Positions 46,350 through 55,181 of a DNA stretch of 64,000 nt are shown one piece after another (positions within the stretch are counted from its first letter, which is position 1; each line of letters starts with the position of its first letter). The notes beneath the pieces were generated by a model. It searched no databases. It was not told the origin of the DNA and saw nothing but the letters and a program-made list of their open reading frames with translations. This DNA comes from Prosthecomicrobium pneumaticum (lineage in GTDB: Bacteria; Pseudomonadota; Alphaproteobacteria; Rhizobiales; Kaistiaceae). Made by a program: the position numbers and the translations under genes. The stretch is from the NCBI RefSeq assembly GCF_014199915.1, contig NZ_JACHOO010000005.1:124001-188000 (forward strand), written 5' to 3'.

Positions 46350-46916
46350 TCAGGCCCCTCCCGCCTGTTCGCGTTCGGTCGCGCCGGCCTCGGGTTCGGC
46401 ATCGACATCGACGCCGGAGAAGCGCAGCACCAGCCGCTCGAGCGCGAACAGCGCGATCAGCGCGCCGCCGCCGACGAGCGGCAGGTAGCGGATGCCCTCC
46501 GGCACGCCGAGCGCCGGCAGCCGCGCCGCCCATTGCAGCCGGACGAGCTGGATGCCGTAGACGACCATGCCGACCGCGAAGGCGAGCACGACGAGGTCCG
46601 ACACGGCGCGCAGATATTTCTTGGCGCCCGGCGGCAGCGCATAGAGCAGCACGTCGAAGCCGAGATGATAGTTCTCGCGCACCCCGACCGCCGCGCCGAG
46701 GAAGATGAACCAGCTCATGGTGATCACCGCGGTGATCTCGGTCCAGCTGTTCGACCAGTTGAGCACGTAGCGGCAGAACACCTGCCAGAACACGATCGCC
46801 GTCATCGCAACGAGGCCGACCCCGGCGAGATGGAGAGCCGCGTCGCAGAGGGTCCCGAGCGCACGGACCGCAGGGGCGCGCGCCGGCGGGGATCCGGCAT
46901 CGGATGTCTTCGGCAA
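46350..46916 (-). CDS. TRAP transporter small permease (DctQ-like)
   Basis: A 188-aa protein with four hydrophobic segments (first LHLAGVGLVAMTAIVFWQVF) and the family stretch RYVLNWSNSWTEITAVITMS, then AAVGVRENYHLGFDVL. The best start is a TTG at 46916, with GAGGAG about eight bases upstream; no ATG precedes the first membrane segment in frame. A long upstream extension over the binding-protein gene is rejected. It bridges binding protein and large permease. Confidence 0.82.
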   Translation of the reverse strand: MPKTSDAGSPPARAPAVRALGTLCDAALHLAGVGLVAMTAIVFWQVFCRYVLNWSNSWTEITAVITMSWFIFLGAAVGVRENYHLGFDVLLYALPPGAKKYLRAVSDLVVLAFAVGMVVYGIQLVRLQWAARLPALGVPEGIRYLPLVGGGALIALFALERLVLRFSGVDVDAEPEAGATEREQAGGA

Positions 46917-46999
46917 GTTCGACGCTCCTCGAACGGTCGGCGGACGCGGGATCGCAGGCGGATGGCGGCGCGGGCGCCGCCATCCTCGGAGAGCGGCCG

Positions 47000-47977
47000 C
47001 TATTCGACGGCGCGGATCCGCTCGACCAAGGCCTTCAGCGCCGGGTCGGTGACGTGCTTGGCATAGACCGGCTCCATCGCGGCGATGAAGGCGGCCTTGT
47101 CGGGGGTGGTGATCGTCGAGCCGGATGCCTCGACCGCGGCGCGCGACTTGGCGACCTGGGCGTCCCACAGCTCCCACTGCCTGGCGACGCTGTCCTTCGC
47201 GGCCTGGCGGACGACCGCCTGATCCTCCGGCGACAGGCGGTCGAAGGAGAGCTTCGACATGACGAGCACTTCAGGCACGATCAGATGTTCGTCGAGCGCG
47301 TAATATTTCGCGACCTCGGCGTGCTTCGCCGTGTCGTAGCTCGGGAAATTGTTCTCCGCGCCGTCGATCACGCCGGTCTCGAGGCCGGAATAGACCTCGC
47401 CATAGGGCATCGGCGTCGCCGAGGCGCCGAGCGCGGCGACCATGTCGACGAAGATGTCCGACTGCATGACGCGGAACTTCATGCCCTCGAGGTCGGCGGC
47501 CGCGGCGATCGGCTTCTTCGTGTTGTAGAAGGAACGGGCGCCACCGTCATAGAAGGCGAGACCGACGACGCCGTGCGGCTCGAAGGCGGCGAGGATCTCG
47601 TCGCCGATCGGGCCGTTCATCACCGTGCGGGCGTGCTCGACCGAGCGGAAGATGTAGGGCAGCGACGGCACCGTGGTCGCCGGGATCAGCCCGTTCCACG
47701 GGCCGAGCGAGGTGCGGTTGAGGTCGATCACCCCGGTGCGCACCTGCTCGATCGTATCGGCCTCCTGGCCGAGCTGGGCGGAGTGGTAGACCTCCACCGT
47801 ATAGCGTCCCTCGGTCCGCTCCTTGACGAGCTCACCGAAATACTTGACCGCCTCGACGGTCGGATAGCCGTCGGGATGGGTGTCCGACGACCGCAGAACG
47901 GTCTGCGCGCCGGCGGTGCCAGCGGCGAGCAACAGGGCCAGCGCGGTCGCGGCGGCCCGTTTGGTGAACGGCAACAT
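47000..47977 (-). CDS. TRAP transporter solute-binding protein (DctP-like)
   Basis: A 325-aa periplasmic binding protein with signal peptide FTKRAAATALALLLAAGTAG and a mature start near AQTVLRSSDTHPDGYP. The conserved ligand region shows KFRVMQSDIFVDMVAALGAS and GEVYSGLETGVIDGAENN, where the first Arg binds the substrate carboxylate. GGGAGG precedes the ATG by about eight bases. The gene lies next to uxaC, fitting a hexuronate ligand. Confidence 0.92.
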   Translation of the reverse strand: MLPFTKRAAATALALLLAAGTAGAQTVLRSSDTHPDGYPTVEAVKYFGELVKERTEGRYTVEVYHSAQLGQEADTIEQVRTGVIDLNRTSLGPWNGLIPATTVPSLPYIFRSVEHARTVMNGPIGDEILAAFEPHGVVGLAFYDGGARSFYNTKKPIAAAADLEGMKFRVMQSDIFVDMVAALGASATPMPYGEVYSGLETGVIDGAENNFPSYDTAKHAEVAKYYALDEHLIVPEVLVMSKLSFDRLSPEDQAVVRQAAKDSVARQWELWDAQVAKSRAAVEASGSTITTPDKAAFIAAMEPVYAKHVTDPALKALVERIRAVE

Positions 47978-48015
47978 GGTCTCTCCTCCCCATTTGCACA
48001 CGGGCTTGTCGCCCC

Positions 48016-49443
48016 TCAGAGCCGATACGCCTCCTTCGCCAGCGTATAGGCGAGCTCATGCGCCAGCTCGTGAGCCTCGTCCTCCCTGAGGCGGTGTTCC
48101 GCGACGAGGCGCGCGAGAAAGGCGCAGTCGACCCGCCGGGCGATGTCGTGCCGGGCGGGAATGGACGGAAAGGCGCGGGTGTCGTCATTGAAGCCGACCG
48201 TGTTGTAGAAGCCGGCGGTCTCCGTCGTCATCTCGCGGAAGCGGCGCATGCCCTCGGCGCTGTCGTGGAACCACCAGGCCGGGCCGAGCTTCAGCGCCGG
48301 ATAGACCCCGGCGAGCGGCGCCAACTCACGGGCATAGCTGCTCTCGTCGAGCGTGAAGAGGATGACGCCGAGCGTCGGCTCGAGCCCGACCGCGTCGAGC
48401 AGCGGCTTCAGCGCGGCGACGTAATCCGTGCGGGTCGGGATGTCGAACCCCTTGTCGCGGCCGAACCGGGCGAGCATCGCCGGCGAATGGTTCCGCCAGG
48501 ACCCGGGATGGATCTGCAGGACGAGCCCGTCATCGAGGCTCATTTTCGCCATCTCGGTCAGCATCTGGGCGCGGAAGCGCGCCCGCTCCCCTGCATCCGC
48601 GCGACCCGTGCGGACCCTGTCGAACAGCGCCGCCGCCTCGTCCCCGGCGAGGTTCTCGGTCGCGGCGGTGGGATGGCCGTGGTCCGAGGAGGTGGCGCCG
48701 AAGCTCCTGAAGAACGCCCGGCGGGCGCGGTGGGCGTCGAGATAGCCCTGCCAGAGGCCGGTATCGCAACCGGTCAGTTCGCCGAGCCGGTCGAGATTGC
48801 CGGCAAACCCCTCGAAATCGGGATCGACCACCGCGTCCGGCCGGTAGGCGGTGACGACCCGTCCGGTCCAGCCGCTCTCGCGGATCATCCGGTGCCAGCG
48901 GAGATCGTCGAGCGCCCCTTCCGTTGTCGCGATCACCTCGATGTTGAAGCGCTCGAAGAGCGCGCGCGGTCTGAACTCCGGTTCGGCGAGGCGTTCCGCG
49001 ACGGTGTCGTAGGCGGCATCGGCGGTCTCCGGGGAGAGCGGCGCCGCGACGCCGAAGAGCGTGCCGAGCACATAATCCATCCACAGCCGGGTCGGCGTGC
49101 CGCGGAAGAGCCGGTAGTGCCGCGCGAAGAGCCGCCAGATCGCCCGCCCGTCGGTCTCGACCGGCGCGCCGTCGCGGCGCGGCACGCCGAGCGCCTCGAG
49201 CGGCACGCCCTGACTGAACAGCATCCGGAAGATATAGTGGTCCGGCACGATCAGAAGTTGCGCCGGATCGGGAAACGGCTCGTTCAGCGCATACCAGCGC
49301 GGATCGGTGTGGCCGTGCGGGCTGACGATCGGCATATGCGCGACCGCGCCGTAGAGCGCGCGGGCGAGGCCGCGCATGGCGGGCTCGGCCGGAAACAGAA
49401 CGTCGCGGTCGACGAGTGCGGTCACGCTGTGCCACTCCTCCAT
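48016..49443 (-). CDS. uxaC: uronate isomerase
   Basis: A 475-aa amidohydrolase-fold isomerase converting D-glucuronate to D-fructuronate and D-galacturonate to D-tagaturonate. Marks are VSPHGHTDPRWYALNEPFPD near the N-terminus (the HxH-like site), WHRMIRESGWTGRVV, and NTVGFNDDTRAFPSIPARHD near the C-terminus. I use the ATG at 49443 (MEEWHSVTALV); a TTG 15 codons upstream is possible but falls in the divergent control region. It is the first gene of the leftward hexuronate operon. Confidence 0.93.
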   Translation of the reverse strand: MEEWHSVTALVDRDVLFPAEPAMRGLARALYGAVAHMPIVSPHGHTDPRWYALNEPFPDPAQLLIVPDHYIFRMLFSQGVPLEALGVPRRDGAPVETDGRAIWRLFARHYRLFRGTPTRLWMDYVLGTLFGVAAPLSPETADAAYDTVAERLAEPEFRPRALFERFNIEVIATTEGALDDLRWHRMIRESGWTGRVVTAYRPDAVVDPDFEGFAGNLDRLGELTGCDTGLWQGYLDAHRARRAFFRSFGATSSDHGHPTAATENLAGDEAAALFDRVRTGRADAGERARFRAQMLTEMAKMSLDDGLVLQIHPGSWRNHSPAMLARFGRDKGFDIPTRTDYVAALKPLLDAVGLEPTLGVILFTLDESSYARELAPLAGVYPALKLGPAWWFHDSAEGMRRFREMTTETAGFYNTVGFNDDTRAFPSIPARHDIARRVDCAFLARLVAEHRLREDEAHELAHELAYTLAKEAYRL

Positions 49444-49584
49444 GGCAACCCGAGGGTGAGGCGAAGGCTCGGGCCTGTCAACAGACAACTTCGTCTAGCT
49501 TGTATGATGACTGGTTTGCACGCGGCGTCCACCCGGTGTAGGGAGGAGGGGCCGCGGGCGAGGGCGGCAAGGGAGGATGCGGCC
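49444..49584. promoter_or_regulatory. divergent control region between uxaC and uxuB
   Basis: This 141-bp spacer must drive both halves of the hexuronate locus. A TATGAT (49503-49508) can serve as a plus-strand -10. The surrounding CTTGTATGATGACTGG and CTGTCAACAGACAAC are the only operator-like stretches, plausible for the GntR-type regulator, but I cannot match them to a defined consensus. GGAGG lies eight bases before the uxuB ATG. Confidence 0.45.
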
Positions 49585-51054
49585 ATGAGCGGTCGGACCG
49601 GGCTTTCGAACGCCACGCTCGGCGCGGCGAAGGCCGTTCGCCCGGCCTATGACCGGAGTGCGGTGACGGCCGGCATCGTCCATCTCGGCGTCGGCGCCTT
49701 CCACCGCGCGCATCAGGCGGTCTATGTCGACGAATGCCTCGCCGCCGGCGAGACGGGCTGGGGCATCACCGCCGTGTCGCTGCGCAGCCCGGCGACGCGC
49801 GACGCACTGGCCCCGCAGGACGGGCTCTATACCCTCGCCGTGCAGGACGCCTCGGGCGAGGCGCTGCGCGTCATCGGGTCGATCGGCGCGCTGCTCGTCG
49901 CGCCGGAGGATCCGGCCGCCCTGCTTGGTCGCCTTGCCGATCCGGCGACCCGCATCGTCACCCTGACCGTCACCGAGAAGGCGTATCTGCGCGGTGCGGG
50001 CGGCGATCTCGATCTCGGCCATGCCGACATCGCCTGGGATCTCGCTCATCCGGAAGCGCCGCGCACCGTGCACGGCTTCCTCGTCGGCGCCCTCGCGGCG
50101 CGGCGCGCGGCCGGCGTGCCGCCCTTCACCGTGCTCTGCTGCGACAATCTCCCCTCGAATGGCGAAACGGTGCGGCGGCTCGTGCTGCAATTCGCGAAGG
50201 CGCGCGATTCCGTCCTCGCCGCGGCACTCGCCGAGACGGTCGCCTTCCCCTCCACCATGGTCGACCGGATCGTGCCGGCGACCACCGACGAGGATCGCGC
50301 CCGCATCGCCGCGTCGCTCGGCCTCGACGACGCCTGGCCGGTCAAGGCCGAGCCGTTCCGGCAATGGGTGGTCGAGGACCGGTTCACGCTCGGCCGGCCG
50401 GCCTGGGAACACTTCGGCGTCACCATGGTCGCCGATGTCCGGCCTTACGAGGAGATGAAGCTCAGGCTCCTCAACGGCGCCCATTCGGGCCTCTCCTATC
50501 TCGGCCTGCTCGCCGGTCGGGCGAGCGTCTCCGCGGCCTTCGGCGACCCGGCGATCCGCCGTTTCGTCGACGGGCTGTGGGACGAGGCGATTCCGAGCCT
50601 GCCGGCGGACGCCGGGCTCGATCCGCAGGCCTATGTCGGCGCACTCGCCGAGCGCTTCTCCAACCCGGCGCTCGTCCATCGCACCGCCCAGATCGCCAAT
50701 GACGGCAGCCAGAAACTGCCGCAGCGCGTGCTCGCCTCGGCCCGCGCCGCCGTCGAGGCGGGCCGGCCGGCGCGCCATCTGACGCTCGCCGTCGCCGCCT
50801 GGATCGCCGCCTGTGCCGCCCGCGGCCGCAGCCTGCCGGCCGGGCATTTCACCGATCCGCTCGATGCCCCGCTCGACGCGATCCTCGCCGGCGATCCGCC
50901 CGCCGAGGCGGCGGTCGCCGCGGTCTTCGCCGCGGCGGGTTTCGATGCGGTGCTCGGCCCGACGCGCGACCCGCTCACCGCGCTCACCGCGCAGCATCTC
51001 ACGATCCTGCGGACCGAGGACGCCGCGGCGGCGATCGCTGCCGCGGCAGGCTGA
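49585..51054 (+). CDS. uxuB: fructuronate reductase / mannitol dehydrogenase family (UxuB-like)
   Basis: A 489-aa long-chain polyol dehydrogenase reducing D-fructuronate to D-mannonate with NADH. Marks: IVHLGVGAFHRAHQAVYVDE at the N-terminus, TLTVTEKAYLRG, SCDN-like LCCDNLPSNGETVRRLVL, and EMKLRLLNGAHSGLSYLGLL with the catalytic lysine. Preceded by GGAGG. Divergent from uxaC, whose product is its substrate. Mannitol or arabitol dehydrogenase are relatives; the context favours fructuronate. No mannonate dehydratase (uxuA) is in the window. Confidence 0.88.
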   Translation: MSGRTGLSNATLGAAKAVRPAYDRSAVTAGIVHLGVGAFHRAHQAVYVDECLAAGETGWGITAVSLRSPATRDALAPQDGLYTLAVQDASGEALRVIGSIGALLVAPEDPAALLGRLADPATRIVTLTVTEKAYLRGAGGDLDLGHADIAWDLAHPEAPRTVHGFLVGALAARRAAGVPPFTVLCCDNLPSNGETVRRLVLQFAKARDSVLAAALAETVAFPSTMVDRIVPATTDEDRARIAASLGLDDAWPVKAEPFRQWVVEDRFTLGRPAWEHFGVTMVADVRPYEEMKLRLLNGAHSGLSYLGLLAGRASVSAAFGDPAIRRFVDGLWDEAIPSLPADAGLDPQAYVGALAERFSNPALVHRTAQIANDGSQKLPQRVLASARAAVEAGRPARHLTLAVAAWIAACAARGRSLPAGHFTDPLDAPLDAILAGDPPAEAAVAAVFAAAGFDAVLGPTRDPLTALTAQHLTILRTEDAAAAIAAAAG

Positions 51055-51065
51055 AGGAGCCGGCG

Positions 51066-52094
51066 ATGGCACGCATCGGTATCGGCGTCGTCGGGCTCGG
51101 CATGGCCTCGACACCGCACGCGCTGAGCCTCGCCGATCTTTCCGACCGCGCCGAGGTCGTCGCGGCCTACAGTCCGTCCGCGGCGCGGCGTGCCGCCTTC
51201 GCCGCACGCTTCCCCCTGCCGCTCGCCACCTCGCTCGACGCGGTGCTCGGCGATCCGCGTATCGCCGCCCTCCTCGTCCTCACCCCGCCCAGCAGCCATG
51301 GCGAACTGGTCGCGGCGGCGGCCGCGGCCGGCAAGCACGTGCTGCTCGAAAAGCCGCTCGAGACGACGACCGCCCGCGCCCTGACGATGGTCGAGACCGC
51401 GGAGGCCGCCGGCATCACCCTCGCCATCTGCCTGCAGCACCGCTTCCGCCCGGTCGCGGAGGCGCTCGGCGCGATCGTCGCCGAAGGACGGCTCGGCACG
51501 CTCGTCTCCGCCTCGGCCCGGCTCTCCAACTGGCGGCCGCAGAGCTATTACGACGAACCCGGCCGCGGCACCCGGGCCCGCGACGGCGGCGGCGTCCTGC
51601 TGACCCAGGGCATCCACACGCTCGACCTGCTGATCGCCCTCGCCGGCCCGCCGGTCGAGGCGATCGCCTATGCGACGACGACGCCGGTCCATCAGATGGA
51701 GACCGAGGATCTCGTCGCCGGCGCTGTGCGCTTCGGCAATGGCGCGCTCGGCACGGTCGCCGCGACGACCTGCGCCTATCCCGGCGCACCGGACGCGATC
51801 GAACTGATCGGCACGCAGGGCACCGCCCGGATCGAGGGGGCGAGCCTCGTCGCGGCCTTCCACGACGGCAGCACCGTGCAGATCGAGGATGGCGGCCCGG
51901 GCGGCGGCGCCGGCGCCGACCCGATGGCCTTCCCACACCAGCACCACAGGGCCGTGCTCGCCGATTTCCTCGACGCGGTCGAGACGGGTCGGCCGCCGCG
52001 CGTCTCCGGCCGCACCGCGCTCGCCGTGCACCGCCTGATCGACGCGCTGCTGCGCTCGGCCGAGACGGGCCGGGGCGAGCCGATCGAGGGCTGA
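51066..52094 (+). CDS. Gfo/Idh/MocA-family oxidoreductase
   Basis: A 342-aa NAD(P)-dependent sugar or uronate oxidoreductase. The N-terminal Rossmann motif is IGIGVVGLGMASTPHA, the catalytic lysine is in HVLLEKPLETT, and the C-terminal domain has GGVLLTQGIHTLDLLIAL with the usual histidine. It follows uxuB by 11 bp and is probably cotranscribed, so a role with uronic or aldonic acids is likely. The substrate cannot be read. Confidence 0.87.
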   Translation: MARIGIGVVGLGMASTPHALSLADLSDRAEVVAAYSPSAARRAAFAARFPLPLATSLDAVLGDPRIAALLVLTPPSSHGELVAAAAAAGKHVLLEKPLETTTARALTMVETAEAAGITLAICLQHRFRPVAEALGAIVAEGRLGTLVSASARLSNWRPQSYYDEPGRGTRARDGGGVLLTQGIHTLDLLIALAGPPVEAIAYATTTPVHQMETEDLVAGAVRFGNGALGTVAATTCAYPGAPDAIELIGTQGTARIEGASLVAAFHDGSTVQIEDGGPGGGAGADPMAFPHQHHRAVLADFLDAVETGRPPRVSGRTALAVHRLIDALLRSAETGRGEPIEG

Positions 52095-52407
52095 TCCGGC
52101 CTCTCCCCTCCTGCCCGTTCCAGCGAAGCGCCGCGCTCGCATCGCGTAGCCGGCGCGATCGCTCGCGCGTCCCGTCGCTCTGTTTCGGTTTCCGCATCCG
52201 GCTGCCGCCGGCGCGATGGGCGCCTGCGCAGGCGGCCCCATCCCTGCAAGACGTACGGCCGAATCCTCGTTTTGCACGCAATCCCGCTCGAAACCGCGCC
52301 AGATCGCTCATGACTTAGGCACAGTATGCCGGTGCGCAGCAAAGCGGCATTTCATTGACAGTGATATTCCCTTGGCATACCATCTGAATTCCAGAAGGGA
52401 ACTGGGC
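52095..52407 (+). promoter_or_regulatory. 313-bp intergenic region with a promoter for the downstream ABC operon
   Basis: TTGACA at 52355-52360, a 17-bp spacer, and TACCAT at 52378-52383 form a good sigma-70 promoter 25 bp before the binding-protein gene. Its -10 lies in GGCATACCATC, which may also be a regulator half-site. Further upstream the sequence is GC-rich and I see no ORF or RNA gene. Confidence 0.65.
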
Positions 52408-53418
52408 ATGAGGGAACAGATGAATCGCGTTTTCAGGAGTGTCGCCGCGCCGCTCTTCGGCCTCGCCGTCGCCGCAGCGCTCGCCGCGCCGACCATGGCG
52501 GCCGAGGCCGAGAAGGTCAGCGTGCGGCTCGCTTTCACCGCCGGCGGCATCGATGCGCCGATCTTCGTCGCGGCCGGCAAGGGCTATTTCGCCGCCGAGG
52601 GCCTCGACGTGACGATCGTCGACGGTGACGGCAGCACCGGCACCATCCAGGCGGTCGGCAACGGCTCGTTCAACATCGGCATTGCCGGCCTCGGCGCACT
52701 CGCCCAGGCCTCGGCGACCGCCGGCTTCGACATCATCACGGCGGTCGCCGGCCTCGTCCAGAAGGACCCGTCGTCGATCATCGCGCTGAAGGGCTCCGGC
52801 ATCACCAAGCCGAAGGACATCGAGGGCAAGCGCTTCGCGACCGAGGCGGGCAATCTCTCCGACGGCATGATCACCGCTTTCGCCGAAGCGAACGGCATCG
52901 ACATGAACACGGTGAAGATCATCGTCACCGACGCCTATCAGCAGGCGCTCCTGAAGGGCGATGCCGATTTCATCAATGGCTGGGCCAATCCGGACGGCGA
53001 CCACATCGCCGCCCACGCGCCGATCGAGGAGCCGATCCTCTTCGCCGACCACGGCGTCAACATCCTCGGCTCGAGCGTCATCGTGCGGAAGGATTATCTC
53101 GCCGGCCACGAGGCGGTGGTCCGCGGCTTCCTGAAGGCGCTCACCAAGGCGCATGACGACGTGCTCGCCGACCCGGCCGAGGCGCTCAAATACTTCATGC
53201 AGTATCGGCCGGACTTCAACGCCGAAGCGATCGCCGGCGAGATCAAGGTGATGGAGAAATACCGCAAGACGGCGCGGACGATCGACAAGCCGTTCGGCTA
53301 TGTCGATGCCGAGGATCTCTCCCAGACCATTTCTCTTCTGGAGAAATACAGCGGCATGCCGAAGGGCTTCGTGAAGCCCGAGATGATCTATACCGGCGCC
53401 TACCTGCCGACGCCCTGA
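52408..53418 (+). CDS. ABC transporter substrate-binding protein (SsuA/NMT1/THI5-like)
   Basis: A 336-aa periplasmic protein with signal peptide (SVAAPLFGLAVAAALAAPTMAA). The mature N-terminus KVSVRLAFTAGGIDAPIFVA and AAGKGYFAAEGLDVTIVDG are the standard opening of the NitT/TauT/SsuA class, which binds nitrate, sulfonates, thiamine precursors or other small organics. It opens a gene set that also encodes the ATPase (54352) and permease (55182). Substrate unknown; the enzymes between the transporter genes suggest a keto- or amino-acid-like compound. Confidence 0.88.
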   Translation: MREQMNRVFRSVAAPLFGLAVAAALAAPTMAAEAEKVSVRLAFTAGGIDAPIFVAAGKGYFAAEGLDVTIVDGDGSTGTIQAVGNGSFNIGIAGLGALAQASATAGFDIITAVAGLVQKDPSSIIALKGSGITKPKDIEGKRFATEAGNLSDGMITAFAEANGIDMNTVKIIVTDAYQQALLKGDADFINGWANPDGDHIAAHAPIEEPILFADHGVNILGSSVIVRKDYLAGHEAVVRGFLKALTKAHDDVLADPAEALKYFMQYRPDFNAEAIAGEIKVMEKYRKTARTIDKPFGYVDAEDLSQTISLLEKYSGMPKGFVKPEMIYTGAYLPTP

Positions 53419-53486
53419 CCGGCAAGCGCAAACGAAGGGCGCCGCGCGAGCCACGGCGCCCGCTCCATCAGCCTCGGAAGACGATC

Positions 53487-54275
53487 ATGGATCTCGGTCT
53501 CGCCGGCAGGACGGCGCTGGTGCTCGGCGGCAGCCAGGGGCTCGGCCTCGGCGTGGCGCGCGCCTTGCTGGAGGAAGGCGCAGAGGTGGCGATCGCCTCG
53601 CGCTCGCTCGAAGGATTGTCGGCGGCCCGCGCCGGCCTCGCCGAGGCGCTGCGGCCGCGCTGCCGGCTCGTCGTCGCCGATCTCGGCGCGCCGGGGGCGG
53701 GCGAGACGATCGCCGCCGCGGCGCGACAGGAGGTGGGTGAGATCGACATTCTCGTCAACAACAGCGGCGGCCCGCCGACCGGCCTGCCGAGCGGCGTCTC
53801 GCCGGCGGAGATGCAGGCGCAGTTCGGCAGGATGGTCGAGCCGCTGATCGCGCTCACGCTGGCGCTCCTGCCCGGAATGCGGGCGCGCCGCTTCGGCCGC
53901 ATCCTCACCATCGCCTCGAGCGGGGTCGTCCAGCCGATCCCGCACCTGCCGATCTCGAACAGCCTGCGCAGCGCGCTGGTCGGCTTCATGAAGACGCTCG
54001 CCGGCGAGGTGGCGAAGGACGGCGTGACCGTCAACGTGCTCGCCCCCGGCCGCATCGCCACCGACCGCACCCGCACGCTCGACGCTGCGGCTGCCGTCCG
54101 CTCCGGCCGGTCGGAAGCCGAGGTGGCGAAAGAATCCGCCGCCGGCATTCCGGCCGGCCGCTACGGCACCGTCGAGGAGTTCGGCGCCGTCGCGGCCTTC
54201 CTCGCGGGGCGCGGCGCCAGCTACGTCACCGGCTCGGTCATCCGGGTCGATGGCGGGGCGATCCGGTCGATCTGA
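53487..54275 (+). CDS. atypical short-chain dehydrogenase lacking the Tyr-Lys pair
   Basis: A 262-aa SDR-fold protein. Kept are the dinucleotide loop LGGSQGLGLGVA, NNSGGPPTG near 91-98 and the serine strand IASSGV near 142-147. The expected catalytic YxxxK reads S157-N-S-L-R161, so Tyr is Ser and Lys is Arg. This is seen in a FabG-like subgroup (BKR_2-like), whose chemistry is not standard SDR reduction. It lies 68 bp after the binding-protein gene inside the transporter operon. It may bind NAD(P) but use another mechanism. Confidence 0.82.
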   Translation: MDLGLAGRTALVLGGSQGLGLGVARALLEEGAEVAIASRSLEGLSAARAGLAEALRPRCRLVVADLGAPGAGETIAAAARQEVGEIDILVNNSGGPPTGLPSGVSPAEMQAQFGRMVEPLIALTLALLPGMRARRFGRILTIASSGVVQPIPHLPISNSLRSALVGFMKTLAGEVAKDGVTVNVLAPGRIATDRTRTLDAAAAVRSGRSEAEVAKESAAGIPAGRYGTVEEFGAVAAFLAGRGASYVTGSVIRVDGGAIRSI

Positions 54276-54351
54276 GCCGGCGCCCGGAAGCGCGGCACGG
54301 CCGCGACAAGAAGACGATTCGGCCGAGGCCGAGGGAACGAGGGTGAACGAC

Positions 54352-55179
54352 ATGTCCATGGCCAACGCCGTCCCATCTCCAGCGACCGCCGTCCCGGACC
54401 CGGCACACATCGCGATCGCCGGCGTCTCGAAGACGTTCAGGAGCCGCACGGGCGAGGTGCACGCCCTCAAGGACATCCATCTCGACATCCGCCGCGGCGA
54501 GTTCGTCTCGGTGCTCGGGCCGTCGGGCTGCGGCAAGAGCACGCTGATGATGCTCGTCTCCGGCCTCGTGCCGGCGAGCCGCGGCACGATCACCGTCGGC
54601 GACAAGACGATCGACCGGCCGAACGCCGATGTCGGCATCGTCTTCCAGCAGGACGTGCTGCTCGGCTGGCGGAGCGCCCTGCAGAACGTCATGATGCAGG
54701 CGGAGATCCGCAAGACGGACCTCGAGGCGGCCCGCGAGCGGGCCCGCCAGCTCCTCAAGATGGTGTCGCTCGAGGGCTTCGAGGACGCCTATCCGAAGGA
54801 GCTCTCCGGCGGCATGCGCCAGCGCGTCTCGATCTGCCGCGCCCTCCTCCACAAGCCGCCGCTCCTTCTGATGGACGAGCCCTTCGGCGCGCTCGACGCG
54901 ATGACCCGCGACCAGCTGCAGCTCGACCTGATGCGGCTCTGCGCCGACAACGAGATGACCGTCTTCTTCATCACCCACTCGATCACCGAGGCGGTGTTCC
55001 TCTCGGACCGGGTGGTGGTGATGTCGCCGCGGCCGGGTCGCATCGAGCGGATCCTCGAGATCGACCTGCCGCGCCCGCGCCGCCTGGCGATGCGGGAGGA
55101 CACCAAGTTCACCCACTACACGCGCGAGCTGACCGACATCTTCCGCGGACTCGGCGTGCTGCGCGAGGAGGAGGTCTGA
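54352..55179 (+). CDS. ABC transporter ATP-binding protein (SsuB/TauB-like)
   Basis: A 275-aa ATPase with Walker [16 protein letters not shown] loop VFQQDVLLGWRSAL, signature ELSGGMRQRVSICRAL, Walker B LLLMDEPFGALDAMTRDQ and the switch histidine in FFITHSITEAV. Starts compete: GTG 54343, ATG 54352 and ATG 54358; I use 54352. It energises the permease encoded two bases downstream together with the binding protein at 52408. Confidence 0.9.
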   Translation: MSMANAVPSPATAVPDPAHIAIAGVSKTFRSRTGEVHALKDIHLDIRRGEFVSVLGPSGCGKSTLMMLVSGLVPASRGTITVGDKTIDRPNADVGIVFQQDVLLGWRSALQNVMMQAEIRKTDLEAARERARQLLKMVSLEGFEDAYPKELSGGMRQRVSICRALLHKPPLLLMDEPFGALDAMTRDQLQLDLMRLCADNEMTVFFITHSITEAVFLSDRVVVMSPRPGRIERILEIDLPRPRRLAMREDTKFTHYTRELTDIFRGLGVLREEEV

Positions 55180-55181
55180 CC

